From Desulfuribacillus stibiiarsenatis (GTDB lineage: Bacteria > Bacillota > Bacilli > Desulfuribacillales > Desulfuribacillaceae), in assembly GCF_001742305.1 (NCBI RefSeq), contig NZ_MJAT01000012.1, positions 62,001-126,000 on the forward strand: a stretch of DNA of 64,000 nt, read 5' to 3'. The position numbers and the translations under genes were made by a program. This document shows positions 18,451-27,549 of the stretch, one piece after another (the first letter of the stretch is position 1; every line of letters starts with the position of its first letter). The notes below the pieces were generated by a model. The model did no database searches. It saw only the letters and a program-made list of their open reading frames with translations, and was not told the DNA's origin.

Positions 18451-18900
18451 ATGTTCGGGAAAATATTGGTTCTTCACGGAGCAAATCTTAACCGTTTAGG
18501 TAAAAGAGAGCCGGAGGTTTATGGTACACAAACATTAGCAGATATCGAACAGAATATTGATCTGTTTGTAAAAGAAAAAGGGTATACCATGGAAGCGTAT
18601 CAATCGAACCATGAGGGAGCACTAATTGACCAAATCCATAACGCCGAAGGAAAGTATGATGGGATCGTTATGAATCCAGGGGCATTCACACATTACAGTA
18701 TTGCTATACGTGATGCAATCAGCTCCGTCAAAGTGCCAGTAATCGAAGTGCACCTATCAAACATCTATAGTAGGGAAGAATTTCGTCATCATTCCGTTCT
18801 ATCTCCAGTGTGTGTAGGTCAGATTACTGGTTTTGGAGCATATAGTTATATCTTGGGTTGCCAGGCATTAATTCAACACTTACAAAAAACAAAAGGATAA
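18451..18900 (+). CDS. aroQ: Type II 3-dehydroquinate dehydratase
   Basis: Shikimate pathway enzyme that dehydrates 3-dehydroquinate. The 149-residue protein shows the type II signatures LHGANLNRLGKREPEVYG (catalytic Tyr), QSNHEGALIDQIHNA, MNPGAFTHYSIAIRDAI, and EVHLSNIYSREEFRHHS with the HLSN and catalytic-His segments. AAGGGGGAAAAACA precedes the ATG. It is followed by the Xaa-Pro peptidase and efp genes, the same order as in B. subtilis (yqhS-yqhT-efp). Confidence 0.97.
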   Translation: MFGKILVLHGANLNRLGKREPEVYGTQTLADIEQNIDLFVKEKGYTMEAYQSNHEGALIDQIHNAEGKYDGIVMNPGAFTHYSIAIRDAISSVKVPVIEVHLSNIYSREEFRHHSVLSPVCVGQITGFGAYSYILGCQALIQHLQKTKG

Positions 18901-18912
18901 GGTGGGGAGATT

Positions 18913-19995
18913 TTGTTTCAAAATCGACTTGAAAAATTGCGCCAGCTTTTACAGAAGCAATCCCTTGATGCATACATTACTACGAAACAAGAAAATCGCC
19001 AATATATATCGAATTTTACCGGCACCAGCGGCTACTTATTGGTAACGGCTAATGATGCGGTACTTTTTACAGACTCACGTTACATGGAACAAGCGAAGGA
19101 GCAAATCAACAAAGGCGGTGTTTCCATACGAGTGATCGAACACGATTCGCTGTATTGGAAGACAATTGTTCAATGGCTACAGCAACAGAGTATTCAAGAG
19201 CTAGGATTTGATTCTTCTAATACTACTTTTGATACATATACACTCTGGAAAGAGCAATGGAACAACATCGATCTGAAACCTACGAATGACCTTATCGCGA
19301 TATTACGTATGGTAAAAGATGCTTCAGAAATATCCGGTATCAAACAAGCTACTCAACTGACGGATGAAGCGTTTCAGTCAGTTCTTGGAATGATTCGACC
19401 AGGTATCCGTGAAATCGAGATTGCACTCGCCCTTGAATTCTATGTCAAGAAACGTGGTGCACAGCAGCTTGCCTTTGATATCATTGTCGCCAGTGGAAAG
19501 CGTTCCGCATTACCTCATGGAGTAGCAACGAATAAAATGATTGAGCCAGGGGACTTTATAACTATTGATTTCGGTATTAAGCTTAATGGGTATTGTTCGG
19601 ATATGACTCGAACTGTCGTAGCAGGGAAAGCATCCAATAGGCAAAAAGAAATTTATCAGACAGTCTTGACAGCACAGCAGTTAGTACTTGATAATATAAA
19701 AGCAGGGATGACAGGGAAGAATGTGGATGAAATTGCCCGAAACTATATTTATCAAAATGGTTATCGTGGATATTTCGGACACGGCCTTGGTCATGGCCTA
19801 GGACAAGAAGTTCACGAAGGTCCAAGGTTAAGTCCTACCAGTGATACGATATTAATTCCGGGTATGGTAGTAACCGTAGAACCAGGAATTTATATTCCGA
19901 ATTTCGGTGGTGTGCGCATAGAAGATGATGTTGTAATAGAAAATAATGGGTGTATGATTTTAAATTCTACCCCTAAGCATTTATTAGAACTTTAG
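18913..19995 (+). CDS. Xaa-Pro peptidase (M24 family), YqhT-like
   Basis: Metallopeptidase of the M24 creatinase/prolidase group. It has an N-terminal creatinase-like domain (about residues 1-130) and a C-terminal pita-bread domain with the metal ligands in [19 protein letters not shown] (two Asp), [16 protein letters not shown] (His), [11 protein letters not shown] and GVRIEDDVV (Glu). The 360 residues fit YqhT. The TTG start at 18913 is preceded by GGTGGGGA, 12 bases after aroQ. It probably cleaves X-Pro dipeptides or N-terminal residues; the exact substrate is not shown. Confidence 0.92.
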   Translation: MFQNRLEKLRQLLQKQSLDAYITTKQENRQYISNFTGTSGYLLVTANDAVLFTDSRYMEQAKEQINKGGVSIRVIEHDSLYWKTIVQWLQQQSIQELGFDSSNTTFDTYTLWKEQWNNIDLKPTNDLIAILRMVKDASEISGIKQATQLTDEAFQSVLGMIRPGIREIEIALALEFYVKKRGAQQLAFDIIVASGKRSALPHGVATNKMIEPGDFITIDFGIKLNGYCSDMTRTVVAGKASNRQKEIYQTVLTAQQLVLDNIKAGMTGKNVDEIARNYIYQNGYRGYFGHGLGHGLGQEVHEGPRLSPTSDTILIPGMVVTVEPGIYIPNFGGVRIEDDVVIENNGCMILNSTPKHLLEL

Positions 19996-20005
19996 GAGGA
20001 TTCCA

Positions 20006-20563
20006 ATGATTTCAACAAACGACTTTAAAACTGGTATGACAATTGAACTGGATAATCAAGCATGGCAAATCATCGATTTCCAGCACGTTAAACCAGGTAA
20101 GGGAGCGGCATTTGTAAGAGCAAAACTTAAAAATGTCAAAAATGGCTCTGTAAAAGAAAACACATTTAGAGCTGGTGAAAAGGTACCAAAGGCTTCTGTG
20201 CAGACAAAGCAAATGCAATATCTGTACAATAGTGCTGATGAGTATACTTTCATGGATACTGATACATATGAGCAAATGAATTTAAGTGCAAAGCAAATTG
20301 AGCGCGAACTTAAATTTTTATTAGAGAACATGAACGTATATGTGGTAATTTACAATGGTGAGGTAATTGGCGTTGAATTACCAAATACCGTTATCTTAGA
20401 AGTAACAGAAACAGAGCCTGGCATTAAAGGTGATACTGCGACTGGTGCTACGAAGAATGCTACAATGGAAACAGGCGTACTTGTACAAGTTCCTTTATTC
20501 ATTAACCAAGGGGATAAGTTAATAATCGATACGCGCTCTGGATCATACGTTTCAAGAGCATAA
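20006..20563 (+). CDS. efp: Elongation factor P
   Basis: Translation factor that relieves ribosome stalling at polyproline stretches. The 185-residue protein has the three-domain EF-P layout: an N-terminal KOW-like domain starting [20 protein letters not shown], the tip loop [12 protein letters not shown] with the modifiable Lys, and C-terminal OB domains ending in [25 protein letters not shown] precedes the ATG, 10 bases after the peptidase gene. A strong terminator follows. Confidence 0.98.
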   Translation: MISTNDFKTGMTIELDNQAWQIIDFQHVKPGKGAAFVRAKLKNVKNGSVKENTFRAGEKVPKASVQTKQMQYLYNSADEYTFMDTDTYEQMNLSAKQIERELKFLLENMNVYVVIYNGEVIGVELPNTVILEVTETEPGIKGDTATGATKNATMETGVLVQVPLFINQGDKLIIDTRSGSYVSRA

Positions 20564-20590
20564 TATATAAATCACTCAATATTAAAAGAG

Positions 20591-20630
20591 AAAAAACTAC
20601 TGCATCGAAACACGCAGTAGTTTTTTTATG
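20591..20630. terminator. Bidirectional terminator between efp and the DUF441 gene
   Basis: Perfect stem AAAAAACTACTGC/GCAGTAGTTTTTT with a 10-base loop. T-runs on both strands make it suitable for both efp (plus) and the converging minus-strand gene. Confidence 0.85.
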
Positions 20631-20664
20631 TCAGATGTTACAAATGGCGAAGCTTGTATTCTTT

Positions 20665-21120
20665 CTATTTTAGGAAGTATTGGAATAGTTTCAAGAAGAA
20701 TGCTGTTAACCCAGCGGCCATTAAAGGACCGACGGGTATACCTTTGAAAAACACAATGCCTATAATTGATCCTACCACTAATCCAACCATCAATTCTGGA
20801 TCGTATTTTAATAACGTTAGCCCATGATAATTCATATATGTAGCAATAGCCCCACTTACTAAAGCTAGGATGCCAATCCAAGATGTAAATACATCTACAA
20901 CATCTTTCGATTGTACTTTGCCGTTTGCAAAAGGCACCAGCACTGCCATCGTTAGAAATAATAACCCAACCTCTAAGCCTCTACGCTCAATCGCAGGGAA
21001 GTATCGTTCAAGGCTTGTCAATTTCATAATTAATAAAAAGCTGGCCGCAGTCGCTATAATGTGGGAGCGACCAATCAGACCAACTATTATTAGTATCACT
21101 AACGCGATTTGCCCACCCAT
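20665..21120 (-). CDS. DUF441 family membrane protein (YtwI-like)
   Basis: A 151-residue integral membrane protein of the DUF441 family with about four to five hydrophobic helices. It has the conserved [16 protein letters not shown] stretch and a glycine-rich C-terminal half ([26 protein letters not shown]). Function is not established. A start at MGGQIALV (21120) is chosen because it begins the first membrane helix and has GGGTGAT upstream; a longer in-frame start at 21156 adds a polar segment. It is followed by the efp-side terminator. Confidence 0.85.
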   Translation of the reverse strand: MGGQIALVILIIVGLIGRSHIIATAASFLLIMKLTSLERYFPAIERRGLEVGLLFLTMAVLVPFANGKVQSKDVVDVFTSWIGILALVSGAIATYMNYHGLTLLKYDPELMVGLVVGSIIGIVFFKGIPVGPLMAAGLTAFFLKLFQYFLK

Positions 21121-21239
21121 TGTATCACCCTTATCTTCCTGTCCATTACTATACAATATGCAGAAGATAGTTTATTCATTACATGGATTGGATTTTATGT
21201 TATAGCTTAACGCAGTAGATTTTAGCAAGCAAAGAAACT

Positions 21240-21977
21240 TTATTTCAAACAAGTAAGCATGGTATCACTACGTAACCCTTTACGTAAAGTAGCTACCGAT
21301 AGAATATCCTCAAAAGCGACATTTCCAAAATGGACATCCACACCTAATACGTTAATTATTGCAACCTGTTGATCCTTGCACGGAGCTTCCCATATAATAT
21401 ATCGTAGCAAGTCAGGTTCTTTAGAAAGTGTCTCAAGAACCTCTTCTTGAATGTTACCTTCATTATCATATAGCCCACTTGTCCCTGATTCACGTCCCTC
21501 TAAAATGACAAAATCAGCTCCAGCCTCTAAGTCATGTTTAATCGAATCTAATAAAGAATGGAAGCCTGTTTCTGTCTTTTTGCCAATTTCAGATAGAACT
21601 GTTAAGTCAAGTGATTTACCACGACGTATAAATTCATATTTTTCTTTATCAGGAATATCGACTGTACCATGGGAGATTTCCACACCAGTGAATTCGTATG
21701 AAATGATTTCTTCAAAAAAGACATCCGTCAGTTGTTTCACATAGGCTGCCTCAAATAGTGTACCTCCTGGGTATGCGATAATCTCATGATCTTTCAAAAG
21801 TCTATTCTTTTGTAATAGTGCCTCCGGCTGATATAAACAGCTTGTTCCAAATCCATATTTTACAAATTGCATATATGGTTTAGCAATTGCAATTTGATCT
21901 TTCATTTGATGAAATCCAATTCCTTTATCCATAACCATGGTATAGCCGTTACATTGTTTATCAAAAGATGAATACAT
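21240..21977 (-). CDS. Phosphosulfolactate synthase (ComA/YitD family)
   Basis: A 245-residue TIM-barrel protein of the ComA family, which adds sulfite to phosphoenolpyruvate to give phosphosulfolactate. Family features are the early VMDKGIG, the FVKYGFGTS Lys motif, IAYPGGTLFE, EYTGVEISHGTVDIP-like FTGVEISHGTVDIP, and ADFVILEGRESGTSGLYDNEG. In methanogens this starts coenzyme M synthesis; in Bacillus the homologue is linked to spore sulfolactate. AGGAGTGTGTTGTT precedes the ATG. No neighbouring sulfolactate genes are present, so the product is inferred from the family only. Confidence 0.85.
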   Translation of the reverse strand: MYSSFDKQCNGYTMVMDKGIGFHQMKDQIAIAKPYMQFVKYGFGTSCLYQPEALLQKNRLLKDHEIIAYPGGTLFEAAYVKQLTDVFFEEIISYEFTGVEISHGTVDIPDKEKYEFIRRGKSLDLTVLSEIGKKTETGFHSLLDSIKHDLEAGADFVILEGRESGTSGLYDNEGNIQEEVLETLSKEPDLLRYIIWEAPCKDQQVAIINVLGVDVHFGNVAFEDILSVATLRKGLRSDTMLTCLK

Positions 21978-22073
21978 AACAACACACTCCTAGTATTTCT
22001 TAGCAATAGCATATGCAAGAGATGGGTAAGAGTGTGTATTTGACTATATCATTTAGCTCGTGAATTTAGTATC

Positions 22074-23270
22074 TTAGCCACTTTTCTTTACTTTGATCAC
22101 GAAGAAAGCAATGGCTGCAGTAATGCCAGCTAGGATACTCATAGCACCAAACATAATCTGGCTAGAAATCTTCATTAGAAAACCGAATACTGGGGGACCG
22201 ATTGCAACCCCGAAGAATCTTACACTTCCGTATAATGATGTGACTAAACCTCGCTCTTCAGCAGAGATGGAGCCAGTGATAATCGTATTTAAGCAGGGAA
22301 GAACTAACCCACTACCGAAGCCTATGATCATTAAAGCAGACATTTGAAAATATGTATTAGTACTTATGATTGCCGCACCACTTCCAACAGCAATGACGAT
22401 TAATCCTGTGACTGCAATTGATTTCATTTTCTTAGGTTTACTTTTTACTTTTTTACCAGTAACATATGAGGTCGTCGCCATGACAAGTAACGGCAATGCC
22501 AGTACAAACCCTTTGTACACACCATCGATATGATATTTCTCTTCCAAAATATCCGACAAGTAAAAAAGTAACCCAAACAAGATGAAAAGCGTGATGGAAC
22601 CGGCTAAAAATGCTGCTAATAAAGTAGCACCTTGCTTGCTGAAAATTTTTAATATCCCTTTTAAATATTGTTTTACAGGTTGCTTATTGAGATTTCCAGA
22701 AGGCTCAGTAACCTTCATCCAAACAATGATGGCAAAAGGAATGCACAATAAAGGAAAAGCGAAGAACACTGCGTACCAGACAATCAGTGCAATTAAAGAA
22801 CCGAGAATTGGACTTAGTACTTTTCCTAACCCATTAAATGCCTCAATGACCCCAAGTGCTTTACTTCTTGCCGCTCCTGTGAATATATCACTTGCAAGGG
22901 CCATCGCGATGGGAGCTGTTCCAGCGGCTCCAACGCCCTGTATTACTCGCCCAGCCATAATAACTGGATAAGAATTCTCTTTAAGAATTACAGCGCCTAA
23001 TCCTGCGATTACGCCACCTAAAGCATAAACTAACAAGGCAGGTACAATTACTTTTTTCCGTCCATAATGGTCCGATAAATAGCCGGCAACTGGAATGACA
23101 ATCCCTGCAGGAATTGAAAAAGCTGTAATAATAAGACTGGCTTCAAATTGTGAGATTCCAAGTTCATTTTTCAAGGCTGGTAAGACTGGAATCAACATGG
23201 AGTTTCCCAATACCATAACTAAAGGAACTAAACATAATCCAGCTAACGACCATTTCATCTTTTCATCCAT
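22074..23270 (-). CDS. MFS transporter
   Basis: A major facilitator superfamily permease of about 398 residues with 12 predicted membrane helices. It has the loop 2-3 motif GYLSDHYGRKKVI, the motif RVIQGVGAAGTAPIA and a mid-protein cytoplasmic loop (about 180-210). The pattern fits drug/proton antiporters of the Bmr/NorA-like group, but the substrate cannot be inferred. The start at 23270 (MDEKMKWSLAG) has GAGGAATAGC upstream; the longer in-frame ORF to 23348 would add a basic, non-hydrophobic leader and lacks a ribosome site. It is divergent from yqhV. Confidence 0.88.
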   Translation of the reverse strand: MDEKMKWSLAGLCLVPLVMVLGNSMLIPVLPALKNELGISQFEASLIITAFSIPAGIVIPVAGYLSDHYGRKKVIVPALLVYALGGVIAGLGAVILKENSYPVIMAGRVIQGVGAAGTAPIAMALASDIFTGAARSKALGVIEAFNGLGKVLSPILGSLIALIVWYAVFFAFPLLCIPFAIIVWMKVTEPSGNLNKQPVKQYLKGILKIFSKQGATLLAAFLAGSITLFILFGLLFYLSDILEEKYHIDGVYKGFVLALPLLVMATTSYVTGKKVKSKPKKMKSIAVTGLIVIAVGSGAAIISTNTYFQMSALMIIGFGSGLVLPCLNTIITGSISAEERGLVTSLYGSVRFFGVAIGPPVFGFLMKISSQIMFGAMSILAGITAAIAFFVIKVKKSG

Positions 23271-23386
23271 GCTATTCCTCCATCTATGATACACAATTAC
23301 TATGATTCGCTTATTATTTGTTAGTCGAGCATAACTCATGCGTAGCACGAATAAATATTATACAAACTCTAAGATAGGTGATAATA

Positions 23387-23647
23387 ATGGAGAAAATCGC
23401 GTTAGGAATGGGATCTTTACGATTACTATCGGGAACAATTGAAGTAACGGCTGCTATACTTATGATTTATTTTGGCACTGTTGAACGAGCGATGATGATT
23501 AATGCAGGACTTGCCATAGTAGGGCCGACAGTACTGATATTAGTTACTGCCTTGGGGTTGTTTGGTCTAGCTGGTGAGATATCTTTCGTGAAGTTGGTGT
23601 TGGTTTTTTCAGGCGCTATATTGATACTCATAGGTTTATGGAAATAA
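23387..23647 (+). CDS. yqhV: YqhV family (DUF2619) membrane protein
   Basis: An 86-residue protein with three hydrophobic helices and short loops, matching the small YqhV family found upstream of spoIIIAA in Bacillus. Function unknown. The ATG at 23387 follows AGATAGGTG at good spacing; the GTG at 23378 overlaps the ribosome site and is less likely. Here yqhV is separated from spoIIIAA by an HD-GYP gene and an acidic-protein gene. Confidence 0.82.
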   Translation: MEKIALGMGSLRLLSGTIEVTAAILMIYFGTVERAMMINAGLAIVGPTVLILVTALGLFGLAGEISFVKLVLVFSGAILILIGLWK

Positions 23648-23704
23648 TGCTTTACATACTTTACGCTGCTAATATAGAATTAGAAAAGTTCTATATTAGA
23701 ATAG

Positions 23705-24946
23705 GTGATGATAGGATGTGAGGACACGGGAACTTTTACTCTGAAATTAAAGCTTGCTGAAATCATTGATGCTTTTTCCCTTGCCCTTGACCTAGCGGAA
23801 GAGAAACAACTTGGTCATGCACGAAGAACTGCTTCGATTGCGCTTTTAATCGCCATGCATTATGGAGTAAAAGGCTACGAGTTGAATAACATCTATTACA
23901 CCGCAATGTTGCATGACATAGGCTTATCTGAGCCCCTTGGGACGATAACTGCGACTGAGCAAGCAAGTGTGGTCAGGGGACACGCAATTAGTGGTTCTAA
24001 GATTGTAGCGAACATTCCATATTTAGAAAATATATCGCCATTTGTGAAGTACCATCATGAGCGTTGGGATGGGAAGGGCGAACCAGAAGGGCTTCGAGGC
24101 AAATTAATACCACTAGTTTCCCGTATTATTAATGTTGCTGACAGCATTGAGATGTTTGTCAATACAAAAGGGAGAGATACATATTCCCTGCAGAACTATT
24201 TACAAGCAGAAGCGGGGCGGAGGTACGATCCAGAACTCTGTAAAATTGCCTATGAACTTGTCCAATATAATGAGTTTTACGAAACGATGAGTCACCCGAT
24301 TGCACTGCTTGAAGATTTACGTCCTCAAGATCAAGTCGATGTAGACAATGCTGGGTTATTACTAATAGGCAATGGTTTAGCGCAAGTAGTAGACAATAAG
24401 AGTAGCTACACCGCCAATCACAGTATTGAAGTAGCACAATTTTCTGTTGAACTTGGGCGTCATTTAGGATTTAAGGGAGAAAGGCTACATAAGTTAGAAG
24501 TAGCGGCTTTGTTACATGATGTGGGTAAACTTGGTATTCCTACGAAGATCTTGCACAAGACCAGCGGATTAACAGAAGCTGAGTTTCAGCAAATTACGTT
24601 CCATCCATATTATACAGAAATCATTTTAAGCCAGGTTAAGGGCTTTTCTGAAATCTGCTCTTGGGCATCACTCCATCACGAGAAGCTTGATGGAACAGGA
24701 TATCATCGCCAATATGTAGCAGAGCAAATTCCTATTGAAGCTAGACTCATTGCAATTGCCGATGTATTTCAGGCGTTAAAGGCTGACCGTCCCTATCGAG
24801 CAGGCCTACCCTATGAGAAAATCATGATTATCATGCAAGAGATGGCGGATAAGTTACATTTAGATCCCGAGTTTTATGCTGAATTTACTAGCATAGCACC
24901 GAGCTTAATGGAAAATAATAGCGTGAAGAATACGTATTCATTATGA
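23705..24946 (+). CDS. Double HD / HD-GYP domain protein
   Basis: A 413-residue soluble protein with two HD-type phosphohydrolase domains. The first (about 35-160) has HARRTAS, MLHDIGLSEP and HHERWDGKGEPEGL, where GYP is replaced by GEP. The second (about 235-395) has a full HD-GYP set: AALLHDVGKLGIP, HPYYTEII, LHHEKLDGTGY and ADVFQALKADRPYR. HD-GYP enzymes hydrolyse cyclic di-GMP. No sensor domain is attached. The start is uncertain between GTG 23705 and ATG 23708. A paralogue with the same layout is at 55548-56849. Confidence 0.9.
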   Translation: MMIGCEDTGTFTLKLKLAEIIDAFSLALDLAEEKQLGHARRTASIALLIAMHYGVKGYELNNIYYTAMLHDIGLSEPLGTITATEQASVVRGHAISGSKIVANIPYLENISPFVKYHHERWDGKGEPEGLRGKLIPLVSRIINVADSIEMFVNTKGRDTYSLQNYLQAEAGRRYDPELCKIAYELVQYNEFYETMSHPIALLEDLRPQDQVDVDNAGLLLIGNGLAQVVDNKSSYTANHSIEVAQFSVELGRHLGFKGERLHKLEVAALLHDVGKLGIPTKILHKTSGLTEAEFQQITFHPYYTEIILSQVKGFSEICSWASLHHEKLDGTGYHRQYVAEQIPIEARLIAIADVFQALKADRPYRAGLPYEKIMIIMQEMADKLHLDPEFYAEFTSIAPSLMENNSVKNTYSL

Positions 24947-25015
24947 GTAAAAACCTAATTAAGAGGGATACTATGGTTGATTTTCAATATAGATTCCTTT
25001 TAAGGAGGTTTTTTT

Positions 25016-25339
25016 ATGTTAGAGCGAATATCTTACATGAAGGGTTTAGCGGAAGGATTAGAGTTAGATTATCACACCAAAGAAGGTAAAATGATTAAGG
25101 AAATGATTCATGTGTTAGAAGATATGAGCCATGAAATTCAACACCTTCAAAGTTTATCTGATGAAATGGAAGATTATATTGTAGCAATTGACGACGACTT
25201 ACATATCTTAGAAGAAGATTTCTACGAAGAAGAAATTGAAGAATTAGGTATGCATGACTATGATTATGAATATGAGAACGAACCTATATATCTTGAGGAA
25301 GACCTTGATATAGAAGACTACGAAGACGATATCATGTAA
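25016..25339 (+). CDS. Acidic protein with CD1247-like N-terminal domain
   Basis: A 107-residue, strongly acidic protein. The first 70 residues (MLERISYMKGLAEGLELDYH) are helical and match the CD1247 N-terminal domain type; the tail is almost pure Asp/Glu/Tyr (YDYEYENEPIYLEEDLDIED). Function unknown. AAGGAGG precedes the ATG. It is followed by a terminator and then spoIIIAA; this neighbour is seen in several spore formers, suggesting but not proving a sporulation link. Confidence 0.75.
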   Translation: MLERISYMKGLAEGLELDYHTKEGKMIKEMIHVLEDMSHEIQHLQSLSDEMEDYIVAIDDDLHILEEDFYEEEIEELGMHDYDYEYENEPIYLEEDLDIEDYEDDIM

Positions 25340-25352
25340 ATGCAAGTCCACT

Positions 25353-25384
25353 AAAATAAAAGCCGCATGGCTTTTATTTTTTTT
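25353..25384 (+). terminator. Intrinsic terminator before the spoIIIA operon
   Basis: Perfect AAATAAAAGCC/GGCTTTTATTT stem with a 4-base GCAT loop, followed by TTTTT. It separates upstream vegetative genes from spoIIIAA. Confidence 0.85.
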
Positions 25385-25442
25385 GTTCATGAAATTGGTC
25401 AAGCATGCATAGTTATAATGTAAAGTCCAAGGGAGGGAGAAT

Positions 25443-26417
25443 ATGTGGGCACAAGAAGTAGAAGAGATTCTACCGAAAGCGATTAGGGCATTATTTACAA
25501 TAATGCCAAAAGGAAAAAAAGACGAAATACAAGAAATCAGAATACGCTTACACCAACCATTGGAAGTAAGGTTTTCACAATCGGGACTTTATGTGTCCGG
25601 CCCAAGATTCACAACGGATTATCGTGATGCGTACATCTGTACACGGGAAGACTGTATGCAAATGCTTCAGGCGATTAGCAACCATTCCATATATGCAATT
25701 GAGGAACAACTTCGCCAAGGCTACGTGACGGTTGCCGGGGGACATCGTGTCGGCATGACTGGGAAAGTCATAGCAGAGACGAACAAAATACGGACAATTC
25801 AAAACGTAACGAGCTTTAACATTCGTATCGCGAGGCAAGTGAAGGGCATTGCTACCCACCTACTACCTATGTTGTATGATTCCATACGGAAAAGGCCATA
25901 TCATACGTTAATTGTTTCACCACCGCAATGTGGGAAGACAACATTATTACGAGATGTGATTCGAGAAATGAGTTTAGGAAATGAGCATTATCATATTCCA
26001 GGACATAAGGTTGCCGTTGTTGATGAACGTTCAGAAATTGCTGGTAGTATTAACGGTGTTCCACAATGTGACTTAGGGCCAAGAACAGATGTATTAGATG
26101 CTTGTCCGAAAGTAGAAGGAATGATGCTACTCATCCGATCGATGTCGCCGCAGATTATTGCTGTAGACGAAATTGGTACAAGTGCAGATGCATTAGCAAT
26201 CGATGAAGTCATTCATGCGGGTGTACAACTTATTACTACAGTACATGCGCATAGTATAGAGGAATTGCTCGGGAGACCCACAATCAACGATATGCTGCAA
26301 AAGAAAATTTTTGAGCGATATGTCGTTCTAGGTCGAACACCAACTGTCGGGACGATTATAGGGGTCTATGATAAAAATCGATTAAAACTTACACAGAGGG
26401 GGGCTGGCGTTGGTTAA
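25443..26417 (+). CDS. spoIIIAA: Stage III sporulation protein AA (ATPase)
   Basis: Secretion-type ATPase of the SpoIIIA-SpoIIQ channel that joins mother cell and forespore. The 324 residues contain the Walker A PPQCGKTTLLRD, the segment VAVVDERSEIAGS, and the Walker B-like PQIIAVDEIG followed by TTVHAHS. AAGGGAGGGAGA precedes the ATG. It starts the eight-gene spoIIIAA-AH operon, expressed in the mother cell under SigE in Bacillus. A possible SigE-like -10 (CATAGTTA at 25408) is visible but the -35 is weak. Confidence 0.97.
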   Translation: MWAQEVEEILPKAIRALFTIMPKGKKDEIQEIRIRLHQPLEVRFSQSGLYVSGPRFTTDYRDAYICTREDCMQMLQAISNHSIYAIEEQLRQGYVTVAGGHRVGMTGKVIAETNKIRTIQNVTSFNIRIARQVKGIATHLLPMLYDSIRKRPYHTLIVSPPQCGKTTLLRDVIREMSLGNEHYHIPGHKVAVVDERSEIAGSINGVPQCDLGPRTDVLDACPKVEGMMLLIRSMSPQIIAVDEIGTSADALAIDEVIHAGVQLITTVHAHSIEELLGRPTINDMLQKKIFERYVVLGRTPTVGTIIGVYDKNRLKLTQRGAGVG

Positions 26418-26925
26418 GACAGCAGCGATTATACTCGTCATTGTCTCCAGCACCATGATTGGCTTTCTGTTTGCCAATCGATTTGGTCAAAGGGTGAAAG
26501 AGTTACGCATTATTTATAGCGCACTGAAATATTTAGAAACTGAAATCATCTATGGCCTTACGCCAATTCCGATTGCTTTTGAAACGATTGGTTCTAGAAT
26601 TGAGAAACCAATTGGTGAGATTTTCATCCAAATGAGTCAAGCATTGCGACCTTCCGATGTAACAACTGCACAAGTGTGGCTTGCGGCATGGAGGAAGAGC
26701 CATGGAATATTGTCACTTCGCGCACGTGATTATGACATTCTATATCAACTAGGGCACACATTGGGGCAAACGGATAAAGAGAATCAGATGAAACATATTA
26801 ACATGGCCTTAACGTATTTGCAAAGTGAAGAAGCTGATGCACGGAATGACCAACAAAAGCATGAGAAAATGTACAAGTATTTAGGATTTTTGACAGGTAT
26901 GATGATTGTCATTTTAATGATTTAG
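26410..26925 (+). CDS. spoIIIAB: Stage III sporulation protein AB
   Basis: A 171-residue membrane protein with helices at both ends (about 4-20 and 155-171). It carries the GspF-like FxNRFGQRVKELRIIYSALKYLETEI region that is characteristic of SpoIIIAB. It overlaps spoIIIAA by 8 bases; the TTG start at 26410 follows AGAGGGGGGC. It probably acts as the platform-like component of the SpoIIIA complex. Confidence 0.95.
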   Translation: MVKTAAIILVIVSSTMIGFLFANRFGQRVKELRIIYSALKYLETEIIYGLTPIPIAFETIGSRIEKPIGEIFIQMSQALRPSDVTTAQVWLAAWRKSHGILSLRARDYDILYQLGHTLGQTDKENQMKHINMALTYLQSEEADARNDQQKHEKMYKYLGFLTGMMIVILMI

Positions 26926-26937
26926 GGAGGTTTTAGG

Positions 26938-27138
26938 ATGTACGAGGTCGATGCTATTTTTAAAATCGCCGGTATAGGGATTGCAATTGCGTTTATTCAT
27001 ACAATTCTCAAACAAGCAGGGAAAGAAGAGATTGCACATTGGACAACACTGATTGGGTTTATCATCATAATCTTTATGGTAGCTACCAAAATCAGTGATT
27101 TATTCCAAACAATCCGCCAAACATTTCTACTGCAATAA
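26938..27138 (+). CDS. spoIIIAC: Stage III sporulation protein AC
   Basis: A 66-residue protein with two membrane helices (IFKIAGIGIAIAFIHTIL and LIGFIIIIFMVATKISDLF), the standard size and layout for SpoIIIAC. AGGGAGG precedes the ATG. It lies 12 bases after spoIIIAB and 12 bases before spoIIIAD. Confidence 0.95.
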   Translation: MYEVDAIFKIAGIGIAIAFIHTILKQAGKEEIAHWTTLIGFIIIIFMVATKISDLFQTIRQTFLLQ

Positions 27139-27150
27139 GGGGTGTGAACC

Positions 27151-27537
27151 TTGGAAATTTTACAAATTGTTTCCTTCGGTTTGGTCGCAACAATTTTAAT
27201 CATCATTTTAAAAGAACAAAAACCGCAAATTGCTTTTCTACTATCAATCATCACGGGTGTATCAATTTTTATTTTCCTACTAGGGAAAATAGCAGTAATT
27301 ATACAAACGATTGAAAAGCTAGCGTTTCAAGCAAATATAGATATTGTGTTTCTGGAAACGATTCTAAAAATCATAGGGATTGCCTATATTGCTGAATTTG
27401 GAGCACAAATATCACGGGATGCTGGGGAAGGTACAGTAGCGAATAAGATTGAACTAGCAGGAAAGATTTTGATTATGGTACTAGCACTACCAATTATAGC
27501 AGTGATTATAGAAACTGTGATTCAGCTGCTCCCTTAA
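27151..27537 (+). CDS. spoIIIAD: Stage III sporulation protein AD
   Basis: A 128-residue protein with four hydrophobic segments; ETILKIIGIAYIAEFGAQIS is the conserved SpoIIIAD signature and is related to SpoIIIAC. TTG start at 27151 with AAGGGGTGTG upstream. Channel component of the mother cell-forespore complex. Confidence 0.95.
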   Translation: MEILQIVSFGLVATILIIILKEQKPQIAFLLSIITGVSIFIFLLGKIAVIIQTIEKLAFQANIDIVFLETILKIIGIAYIAEFGAQISRDAGEGTVANKIELAGKILIMVLALPIIAVIIETVIQLLP

Positions 27538-27549
27538 GGAGGAGATTAT

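Noticed and set aside
25385-25415. SigE promoter of the spoIIIA operon
   Set aside because: A CATAGTTA -10-like sequence is visible but the -35 match and spacing are poor; mentioned in the spoIIIAA entry only.
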